DNA of 13,159 nt, from positions 1 to 13,159 of the forward strand of contig CAJMPE010000037.1 of NCBI GenBank assembly GCA_905215275.1, given 5' to 3'. Position numbers and translations under genes: made by a program. Positions 1 to 6,278 of this stretch are shown here, one piece after another. Under the pieces are notes generated by a model. The model was given only the letters and a program-made list of their open reading frames with translations. It searched no databases and was not told the origin of the DNA. The stretch's first letter is position 1; every line of letters starts with the position of its first letter. This stretch comes from an uncultured bacterium. Its GTDB lineage: Bacteria; Actinomycetota; Coriobacteriia; Coriobacteriales; Coriobacteriaceae.

Positions 1-404
1 CAGCAGAGGACATCAAGATTAAGGTCGGCTCTGCTGTGCCGCTCAAGGACGAGCTCGACGTCGAGGTCAACGGCCGCGACGTTATCACGGGCCTGCCCAA
101 GACCGTGCGCATTGAGAGCGAGGAGATTCGTCGCGCGCTTAACAAGCCGCTCGACGAGATGGCCAAGGCCGTTAAGGACGCTCTGGACGCCACGCCGCCC
201 GATCTTGCCTCGGACCTTATGTACTACGGCATTCTGCTGACCGGCGGCGGTGCGCTGCTGCGCGGTCTCGACGTGCGCCTGCGCGACGAGACCGGCGTTT
301 CGGTCAACGTCAGCCCCACGGCGCTCGATAACGTCGTAAACGGCTGCGCCCGCGTGCTCGAGGCCAACGCCTTTGACGGTGGCTTCGTCCAAACCAATGC
401 TTAA
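1..404 (+). CDS. mreB: Rod shape-determining protein MreB, C-terminal part (5' truncated by window edge)
   Basis: This is the last ~134 codons of MreB, the bacterial actin homologue that polymerises under the membrane and positions side-wall synthesis. The open frame enters from the left edge (first full codon at base 3), so the GTG at 36 is an internal valine and not a start. The C-terminal actin-fold features are visible: an AEDIKIKVGSA segment, the turn ITGLPKTVRI, and the nucleotide-contacting loop GILLTGGGALLRGLD. The protein ends with a conserved run (VNGCARVLE) followed by a short tail. It stops with TAA, and mreC begins 21 nt later, which is the classical mreBCD order. Family identification is confident. 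The N-terminal two thirds, including the phosphate-binding motifs, lie outside the window. Confidence 0.97.
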   Translation, partial: AEDIKIKVGSAVPLKDELDVEVNGRDVITGLPKTVRIESEEIRRALNKPLDEMAKAVKDALDATPPDLASDLMYYGILLTGGGALLRGLDVRLRDETGVSVNVSPTALDNVVNGCARVLEANAFDGGFVQTNA

Positions 405-412
405 TTTCCAAA

Positions 413-418
413 AGGTGG
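413..418 (+). promoter_or_regulatory. Ribosome binding site of mreC (supports the TTG start)
   Basis: AGGTGG lies 7 nt upstream of the TTG at 426 in the short mreB-mreC gap. The next in-frame ATG (483) lies inside a hairpin and has no Shine-Dalgarno sequence, so the TTG is the supported start. Confidence 0.7.
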
Positions 419-425
419 ATTCCAT

Positions 426-1424
426 TTGGCACGATCTTCGGGTTTCTCTCCAAATCTGAATACCAAGCGACAATCAACGGGTATGCGCCCGTTGATTGTT
501 TTCAGCCTGATTTCGGTGTTGCTGCTCACGTTTTATATCCGTGAGGGCGAGGCCGGGCCGATTCATGCCGTGCGCTCGGGTGTGACAACGATTACCTCGC
601 CGGTGCGCTTTTTGGGCTCGGCCGTGGCGGCTCCCTTCAACGCGATTGGCAACGTGTTCTCCAACCTCACGGCTTCGCAGGAGTCGCTCGATGACCTCAA
701 GAAGCAAAACGAGGTGCTGACCTCTAAGGTCGCCGAGCTTTCCGAGGCTCAAAAGACTGCCGAGCGCCTGGAGGGCCTGGTCGGGCTGCAATCGACCTAC
801 AACCTCAAGTCGACCGCTGCTCGTATCGTCGGTGCGTCGGGCGATGCCTGGACCTCGACCGTTACCATCGACAAGGGCTCTGCCGACGGTCTTACCATCA
901 ACATGCCCGTGACGAGTTCTGCTGGTGTCATCGGCCAGATTATCGAGGTATCGGCCAAGACCTCTACCGTGCGCCTAATTGGCGACGAGAACTCGGGCGT
1001 GTCGGCTATGGTGCAGGACACGCGCGCCCAGGGTATGCTGCAGGGCCAGCCCGATGGCACCCTGCGCCTTGAGTACGTGAGCGTCGACTCTGACGTCAAA
1101 GTGGGCGACATCATCGTGACCTCTGGCATCGGCGGCGTGTTCCCCAAGGGCCTGCCGCTCGGCACCGTTTCCTCGGTGGAGAAGTCGGCCAACGATGTGT
1201 ATTACACCATCGTCGTACGTGCCCAGACCACGGCAGAGAATAACGAGGAGGTGCTCGTCATCACCTCGCTAACCGACGAGCAGTCGGCTTCGGACGAGGA
1301 CGTGAGCTCTGCTAACAGCACGCCGCAGGGCACCTCGCGCGATGCTGCGACCAAGGAGAAGGACGAGAGCTCGGATGACAGTTCCGACACGTCCGAGACG
1401 ACCGATTCCGGCTCGAGCGAATAG
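426..1424 (+). CDS. mreC: Cell shape-determining protein MreC
   Basis: MreC is a bitopic membrane protein that links cytoplasmic MreB to extracytoplasmic PBP2 and is thought to activate the PBP2-RodA synthase. The 332-residue product has a cytoplasmic N-terminus with basic residues and a membrane helix at about 21-38. A predicted coiled coil (about 83-120, with SLDDLKKQNEVL-type heptads) follows, and then the beta-rich MreC domain (about 130-282, with ARIVGASGDAW, the GVIGQI segment, and the VGDIIVTSGIGGVFPKGLPLG signature). The last ~48 residues form a Ser/Asp/Glu/Thr-rich, probably disordered tail, which makes it longer than most homologues. The start is TTG with AGGTGG 7 nt upstream. A 12-bp perfect inverted repeat overlaps codons 15-25 (separate entry). 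It sits between mreB and mreD in the elongasome operon. Confidence 0.96.
   Translation: MARSSGFSPNLNTKRQSTGMRPLIVFSLISVLLLTFYIREGEAGPIHAVRSGVTTITSPVRFLGSAVAAPFNAIGNVFSNLTASQESLDDLKKQNEVLTSKVAELSEAQKTAERLEGLVGLQSTYNLKSTAARIVGASGDAWTSTVTIDKGSADGLTINMPVTSSAGVIGQIIEVSAKTSTVRLIGDENSGVSAMVQDTRAQGMLQGQPDGTLRLEYVSVDSDVKVGDIIVTSGIGGVFPKGLPLGTVSSVEKSANDVYYTIVVRAQTTAENNEEVLVITSLTDEQSASDEDVSSANSTPQGTSRDAATKEKDESSDDSSDTSETTDSGSSE
470..502 (+). promoter_or_regulatory. Strong perfect hairpin with short T run inside the 5' end of mreC (possible attenuator or processing site)
   Basis: The arms ACAATCAACGGG (470-481) and CCCGTTGATTGT (488-499) pair perfectly over 12 bp around a 6-nt loop (TATGCG), and TTTT runs from 499 to 502. 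On the plus-strand transcript this resembles a weak intrinsic terminator or a stable RNA stem, 44 nt into the coding region. The T run is short and partly inside the stem, so strong termination is not expected. A role in polarity between mreB and mreC, mRNA stability or translation initiation is inference. Confidence 0.5.
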
Positions 1425-1428
1425 GGGG
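1423..1428 (+). promoter_or_regulatory. Ribosome binding site deciding the mreD start
   Basis: AGGGGG overlaps the mreC TAG stop (1422-1424). Two in-frame ATGs follow, at 1430 and 1436. The first is only 1 nt from this site and the second is 7 nt away, so 1436 is the favoured start. Confidence 0.6.
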
Positions 1429-1435
1429 CATGTCC

Positions 1436-2002
1436 ATGGATCTACACGAGCAGGGGGCGAGCTCCCGCACGTTTGTAATCGCCGCGATTGTGTGCGTGCT
1501 GTTGCAGGCAGGCCTGGCGCCGCAGATCTCCATTGCGGGCGGTCGCGTCAACTTTATGATTATCCTGGTGTGCCTGAGCGTGTTCTCGGGCGATCCCACG
1601 CGGGCTGTCGTCTGCGGTTTTTGCAGCGGCCTGTTCTATGATCTTTCTGCTGCCGTGCCGGTGGGCGTTATGTCGCTACTGTTGACGGTAGGCAGTTTTG
1701 CCCTGGTGCACAGCGCGGCTGGTCAGACGGGCGGCTCCCCGAGCGCGCGCGGTATTACCGTGGGCGCCTTCGCGCTTGCCATCAACGTGGTCTACAGCAT
1801 CATCTTGCTGTTTATGGGTTTGGAGACGAGCTTTGTGGTGGCTGTTTTTGGCCATGCGCTGCCGTCTTCGATCCTGACGGGTCTGGTTGCCATTCCGTTT
1901 TTGATGTCCGGTGTCGTGCCGCAGTCCGGTTACGGATTCTCCGCACGCGGTGGTCATCAGACGGGTATGCGCTTCAAGCCCAAGACTCGCAAACTCAAAT
2001 AG
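1436..2002 (+). CDS. mreD: Rod shape-determining membrane protein MreD
   Basis: MreD is a small polytopic membrane protein of the elongasome that works with MreC to control PBP2/RodA. The product is 188 residues from the favoured ATG at 1436 (190 from the ATG at 1430). It is almost entirely hydrophobic, with about five or six membrane segments. The family's GFCSGLFYDLSAAVPVG stretch is present, with its conserved G..xGL..DL pattern. The C-terminus is a short strongly basic cytoplasmic tail (RFKPKTRKLK). Sequence conservation in MreD is low, so the call also rests on size, hydropathy and position between mreC and the PBP2 gene. The start is chosen by Shine-Dalgarno spacing, and the Shine-Dalgarno sequence overlaps the mreC stop, so translational coupling is likely. 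Confidence 0.93.
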   Translation: MDLHEQGASSRTFVIAAIVCVLLQAGLAPQISIAGGRVNFMIILVCLSVFSGDPTRAVVCGFCSGLFYDLSAAVPVGVMSLLLTVGSFALVHSAAGQTGGSPSARGITVGAFALAINVVYSIILLFMGLETSFVVAVFGHALPSSILTGLVAIPFLMSGVVPQSGYGFSARGGHQTGMRFKPKTRKLK

Positions 2003-2015
2003 GGGAGGCCCGTAG

Positions 2016-4085
2016 ATGTCTTCCCAGATGACGGTTATCATCGCCGGTATCGTGCTGGTCGTGGCCATTGTGGTCGCGCTGGTCATCATGCGCCGCGGCG
2101 ATTCCCGTTTTACCTACGATACGCAGCATGGAACGGCCCCGCGCGCCACCGAGGGCGAGGGCAATACCGCCGCGACCGCCTTCAAGGGTCGCTTCTCCAT
2201 CCTCACCGCCGGCGTGGGCGCGATGTTTGCCGCGCTCGCCGTCAAGCTGTGGGGTATGCAGATGGTCTCGTCGGACTACTACGACAAGCAGGCCAAGAGC
2301 AACCAGACCCGTACCGTCACCACGCCGGCTGTGCGCGGGCGAATCCTTGATCGCAATGGCGTGGCACTTGTGCAAAACCGTCCGTCACTTGCCGTTGTCG
2401 CCTATCGCGACCTGGCCGATGACACCGTGCTGGTGCATCACCTCGCGAATGTGCTCGGCATGCCCTACGTCGCGGTTTTGCGCAACATTCAGGACAATTC
2501 CGAGGGCGCCCAGAGCCTGCATACCATAGCGACGGACGTGCGCCGCTCCACGGTTGCCTATATCAAGGAACATGCCGGCGAGTTCCCGGGCGTGAAGATT
2601 GCCGAGCGCACCGAGCGCCAGTACCCGTACGGCGAGACGGCTTGTCACATTTTGGGCTATACCGGCACCATTACCTCCGAGCAGCTCGAGGCGCAGAACA
2701 AGAAGGCTTCGGGCGATAACGATAGCGCCGCCGGTCAGATTACGTACCAATCGGGTGATATCGTGGGGCAGGCGGGCGTCGAGAGCTACTACGAGAACTT
2801 GCTGCAGGGTATTCGCGGCGAGCAGACGGTGAAGGTCGATGCTTCGGGCAATGTGACCGGTCAGGCCGGCGCCGTGCCCGCGAAGGCCGGCTCCGACATT
2901 AAGCTCACACTTGACCTCAAGATTCAGCAAGCCTGCGAGACGGCGCTTGCAAGTGCCATTGAGCTCGCTAAGACCACAGGCCACAGCGACGCCGGCAACG
3001 GTGCCGTGGTGTGCCTCGACCCCAATAACGGCGAGATTCTGGGCATGGCCAGCGAGCCCAAGTTCGATCCTTCGGTGTTTATCGGCGGCGTCTCCAACGA
3101 TGTTTGGACCGAGCTCAACGATGACGAGGGTTCGCATCCGCTGCTCAACCGCGCCATTAGCGGCCAGTACATGTCGGCTTCGACCATTAAGCCGCTCTCG
3201 GCCTTGGCGGGCCTTGAGTTTGGAACGTACACGTCGAGTCAGACGACCAACTGCACGGGATATTGGACCGGCTTGGGCAAATCTTGGGGAAAATACTGCT
3301 GGCTGCACTCCGGCCACGGCACGATGACGCTGCAGTCCGGTATCGCCAATTCGTGCGACCCCGTGTTCTACGACATGGGCAAGGCGTTCTTCTATGACGA
3401 GCAACATCCCGAGGGCCTGCAGGAGGTCTTTCGTCGCTGGGGCCTAGGCAAGACTTGCGGTATCGATCTGCCGAGTGAGGGCGCGGGCCGTATTCCCGAT
3501 GCCGAGTGGAAAGAGTCGTACTTCACCGACGCCTCTGCCGAGGACCGCAAGTGGAATGCCGGCGATATGACCAACATTGCCATCGGCCAGGGCGACATCC
3601 TGGTGACGCCCCTGCAGATGGCGTGCGCCTATATGGGTCTTGCCAACGGCGGTAAACAGTACGTGCCTCACGTGTTTTTGTCCGCCGTGTCGCGCGATGG
3701 CGACGGCGATGCCTATAAGTACAACGGCAAGGGCAAGAAGAAGCGCCTGGAGGCTAAGATCAACAGCGATTCGGATTTGACTCTTGTTCGCAATGGCATG
3801 CACGACGTGATTTACACGGCATCGACGTCCTTGGCGGCTCACTTTGGCACCCTGACGCCGCAGGTATACGGCAAGTCGGGCACGGGCGAGAAAAGCGGCG
3901 AGGACGAATACGCGTGGTTCTGCGCCTATGCCCCTGCTGACGATCCTAAGTACGTGATTGCCACCATCTTGGAGCAAGGCGGTGGCGGCTCAGATACCGC
4001 GATGCATGTTGTGCGCGATGTACTCGGCGTGATTTATGACGAGCCCGATACCTCTTCGGCCTCGGGCGATTCCTCGGTTCGATAG
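2016..4085 (+). CDS. mrdA: Penicillin-binding protein 2, elongasome transpeptidase (class B PBP)
   Basis: PBP2 cross-links new side-wall peptidoglycan and pairs with RodA, encoded next. The 689-residue protein has two hydrophobic segments, about 6-25 and 61-79. The second precedes the usual PBP2 dimerisation region (TPAVRGRILDRNG, about 103-115). The transpeptidase domain occupies about 325-675 with all active-site motifs: S389-T-I-K392 (nucleophile and lysine), S446-C-D448 (the SxD form usual in PBP2), and K620-S-G-T623. C413, C428, H434 and C447 have the spacing of the zinc site described in PBP2 of Acinetobacter. The extra N-terminal hydrophobic segment is unusual. It is translated if the ATG at 2016 is the start, and GGGGAGG 7 nt upstream supports that. 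The gap to mreD is 13 nt and to rodA 9 nt. Confidence 0.97.
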   Translation: MSSQMTVIIAGIVLVVAIVVALVIMRRGDSRFTYDTQHGTAPRATEGEGNTAATAFKGRFSILTAGVGAMFAALAVKLWGMQMVSSDYYDKQAKSNQTRTVTTPAVRGRILDRNGVALVQNRPSLAVVAYRDLADDTVLVHHLANVLGMPYVAVLRNIQDNSEGAQSLHTIATDVRRSTVAYIKEHAGEFPGVKIAERTERQYPYGETACHILGYTGTITSEQLEAQNKKASGDNDSAAGQITYQSGDIVGQAGVESYYENLLQGIRGEQTVKVDASGNVTGQAGAVPAKAGSDIKLTLDLKIQQACETALASAIELAKTTGHSDAGNGAVVCLDPNNGEILGMASEPKFDPSVFIGGVSNDVWTELNDDEGSHPLLNRAISGQYMSASTIKPLSALAGLEFGTYTSSQTTNCTGYWTGLGKSWGKYCWLHSGHGTMTLQSGIANSCDPVFYDMGKAFFYDEQHPEGLQEVFRRWGLGKTCGIDLPSEGAGRIPDAEWKESYFTDASAEDRKWNAGDMTNIAIGQGDILVTPLQMACAYMGLANGGKQYVPHVFLSAVSRDGDGDAYKYNGKGKKKRLEAKINSDSDLTLVRNGMHDVIYTASTSLAAHFGTLTPQVYGKSGTGEKSGEDEYAWFCAYAPADDPKYVIATILEQGGGGSDTAMHVVRDVLGVIYDEPDTSSASGDSSVR

Positions 4086-4094
4086 GAGGTTGCG

Positions 4095-5321
4095 ATGGAC
4101 TTTTCGCCGGCGGACCTGTTCCGCTCAACCAAAACCGGTTCTCGCAGCAGCCTGGACCGCGTCAACAAGCAACTTTCGGCCTCGCGTAGCACGTTTCGCC
4201 AAAAGGTGCATATCGGTGTGCTGCTGGCTACCGTCGCGCTCGTTGCCTATGGCGCCATCATCATTTGGTCGGCTTCGCAGTTTAAGGCCGATGCCTCGTT
4301 TTCGCGCCACCTGCTGGGCATTGGCATTGGCGCGGTGCTGGCGGTGCTCGTCTGGCGCACCGACCTGCGTGGAATTTCCAATTTCTCGACGGCGCTGCTC
4401 GTCATTGACCTTATTGTGATCTTCTCGCCCAAGATTCCGGGACTGTCCTATACGGGCGGTCTGGGCATGACGGGCTGGATCAAGATCCCCGGTATCGGCC
4501 TGACCTTCCAGCCCGTTGAGCTCGCCAAGCTCATCACCATCTTCTTTATGGCCACGCTTGGCTCGCAGTACAACGGGCGTATCGATACCGTCCGCGACTA
4601 CATTAAGCTCTGCGGCATGCTGTCCATTCCGTTTTTGGCCGTCGTCGCCATGGGCGACCTGGGCTCGGGCCTAGTCGTGCTGGTGTCGGGCGCAATCGTC
4701 ATCTGCATGAGCGGTGCGCGCCGCGAATGGGTGCTGTCGACCTTGGCCCTGCTGGTTGGTTTGATTGCGCTCATCTTGGCGCTCGACTCGGTCTTTGATT
4801 CGCTCCTTGGCCACGATGTGCTTATCAAGCAGTATCAGATGAACCGTCTGACCGTCTTCATCGACCCCGACAAAGCCGATTCGGATGATGCCTACAACCT
4901 GCAACAGTCGCTCATTGCCGTCGGCTCGGGTGGCTTCTTTGGTAAGGGTTTGGGCCACGCGACGCAGTCGGCCGGTGGCTTTCTGCCCGAGTTCCACACA
5001 GACTTCGTCTTCGCCTTCCTGTCCGAGACGTTCGGCTTCTGCGGTTCCTTTTTGCTCCTGTGCCTCTACGTGCTGCTGATTTTCTCGACGATCCGCGTTG
5101 CCTTTAAGTGCGAGTCACTGTTCTTGCGCCTATCGTGCGTGGGTATCGTTGGCATGTGGGCGTTCCAAACCTTCGAGAACATCGGCATGTGCATTGGCAT
5201 GATGCCGATTACCGGTATTCCGCTGCCGTTTATTAGTTTTGGTTCGTCGTCGATGATGATTCAGTTGCTAACGGTGGGTATCGTACAATCCATATGGCGG
5301 CATCGTTCGGGCGCCGCGTAA
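4095..5321 (+). CDS. rodA: RodA, SEDS-family peptidoglycan glycosyltransferase
   Basis: RodA is the lipid II polymerase of the rod complex, partnered with the PBP2 encoded just upstream. The 408-residue product has a ~38-residue cytoplasmic N-terminus and then roughly ten membrane segments. Family motifs are visible: GWIKIPGIGLTFQPVELAKL (about 127-146), GDLGSGLV (187-194), YQMNRLTVFIDP (247-258), QSLIAVGSGGFFGKG (271-285), PEFHTDFVFAFLSE (298-311) and PLPFISFGSSSM (376-387). D303 in HTDF corresponds to the essential aspartate of RodA/FtsW. The pairing with a PBP2-type partner in a mreBCD operon argues for RodA over FtsW. AGGAGG overlaps the mrdA stop and sits 5 nt before the ATG. Confidence 0.96.
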   Translation: MDFSPADLFRSTKTGSRSSLDRVNKQLSASRSTFRQKVHIGVLLATVALVAYGAIIIWSASQFKADASFSRHLLGIGIGAVLAVLVWRTDLRGISNFSTALLVIDLIVIFSPKIPGLSYTGGLGMTGWIKIPGIGLTFQPVELAKLITIFFMATLGSQYNGRIDTVRDYIKLCGMLSIPFLAVVAMGDLGSGLVVLVSGAIVICMSGARREWVLSTLALLVGLIALILALDSVFDSLLGHDVLIKQYQMNRLTVFIDPDKADSDDAYNLQQSLIAVGSGGFFGKGLGHATQSAGGFLPEFHTDFVFAFLSETFGFCGSFLLLCLYVLLIFSTIRVAFKCESLFLRLSCVGIVGMWAFQTFENIGMCIGMMPITGIPLPFISFGSSSMMIQLLTVGIVQSIWRHRSGAA

Positions 5322-5339
5322 CCGCTGGAGGGGTTTGTC

Positions 5340-6269
5340 ATGAAGATTCCCGTAGATAAGTTGACCAGCGCTTTTAAGATGGGCGCGTCTGTTAAGAAGG
5401 ATTCCGATACACCGGTGCGTGTCTCGGTTTACCTTGATTCGACTGCGTCTCGCTTTTTGGTCGAGACGGTGCGCGATGCCTTTGTGCCGCAGACGACTTC
5501 GGGCATTGTGCGTGTTGATCGCCTGGGGGAGGACCGTATCGTTCCCAAGGCCGATACCGACGTGGTGTTGGTCCTCTCGTGCGGATCTGACCGCTTGGAG
5601 AGTGCTGTGCAGGAGCTCGTGATTGCCGGCGCGCCCGTGTGCGTGCTTGCCGAGTCTGCCGTCGAGGTGCCGTTCGTTGAGGAATCTACGCCCATGCTCG
5701 GCGTGGTGGCGGCGACCGATAAGACCTATCTGCTCGAGACGCTTGCCCGCTGGATCCTCGATCGTACGGACAAGGAGACGGCTTTTGCCGCCAACTTTGC
5801 CTTTATGCGCATCGCGGCGGCAAATCGCATCATTACCTCGTGCGCGCTCACCAACATGGCGACGGGCGCCCTGGTGTTTTTGCCGGGTGCCGACTATCCC
5901 GTGATGGCTCTGGCTCAGGTGGGCATGCTCTTTGAGCTGGCGGCCATCTTTGGGCGCGGCATTAAGCCCGAGCGCGGCTACGAGGTCGCGGGCGTGCTTG
6001 CCGGCGGTCTGGTGATTCGCGCCGTCACCCGCGCATTGGTGAAGCAGACGCCGCACATTGGCTTTGTCGTAAAGGCGCTTACCGCCGCCGCGGGTACCTA
6101 TGGCATGGGTCGCGCGCTCGTGTCGCTCTACGAGCGCGATGTGGACTACAGCCGTGCCAATGAGGTTGTCAGCGCCACGTTCTCGCGCGTTCGCGACCTG
6201 GTGACCACGGTCGCCGGTGCCACCCGTCCTATGAGTCCTTTCGAGGATGCATCCGATCTCGCTGCTTAG
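5340..6269 (+). CDS. DUF697 (YcjF-like) domain protein of unknown function
   Basis: The function is not known. The C-terminal ~110 residues (about 150-262) match the DUF697 pattern as I recall it. They contain a hydrophobic stretch (ITSCALTNMATGALVF), LPGADYPVMALAQVGML, the ELAAIFGRGIKPERGYEVAG segment, and a final hydrophobic part with AGTYGMGRAL. DUF697 is often fused to GTPase domains. Here residues 26-125 look alpha/beta, with hydrophobic strands (RVSVYLD, TDVVLVLS, APVCVLAES) laid out like part of a G domain. No P-loop GxxxxGKS and no NKxD motif are present. A degenerate nucleotide-binding fold is inference. The gene starts 18 nt after rodA behind GGAGGGG (6 nt spacing), so it is cotranscribed with the elongasome genes. 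Membrane association is plausible from two hydrophobic regions. Confidence 0.8.
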   Translation: MKIPVDKLTSAFKMGASVKKDSDTPVRVSVYLDSTASRFLVETVRDAFVPQTTSGIVRVDRLGEDRIVPKADTDVVLVLSCGSDRLESAVQELVIAGAPVCVLAESAVEVPFVEESTPMLGVVAATDKTYLLETLARWILDRTDKETAFAANFAFMRIAAANRIITSCALTNMATGALVFLPGADYPVMALAQVGMLFELAAIFGRGIKPERGYEVAGVLAGGLVIRAVTRALVKQTPHIGFVVKALTAAAGTYGMGRALVSLYERDVDYSRANEVVSATFSRVRDLVTTVAGATRPMSPFEDASDLAA

Positions 6270-6278
6270 GGGTTTCTT

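Noticed and set aside
36..38. GTG as a start codon for a 122-residue protein
   Set aside because: The reading frame stays open to the window edge and encodes MreB sequence upstream of it, so it is an internal valine codon.
2385..3407. 340-codon minus-strand open frame opposite mrdA
   Set aside because: Antisense shadow of a confidently identified gene, with composition typical of a reversed GC-rich reading frame (rich in His, Arg, Gly, Ala).
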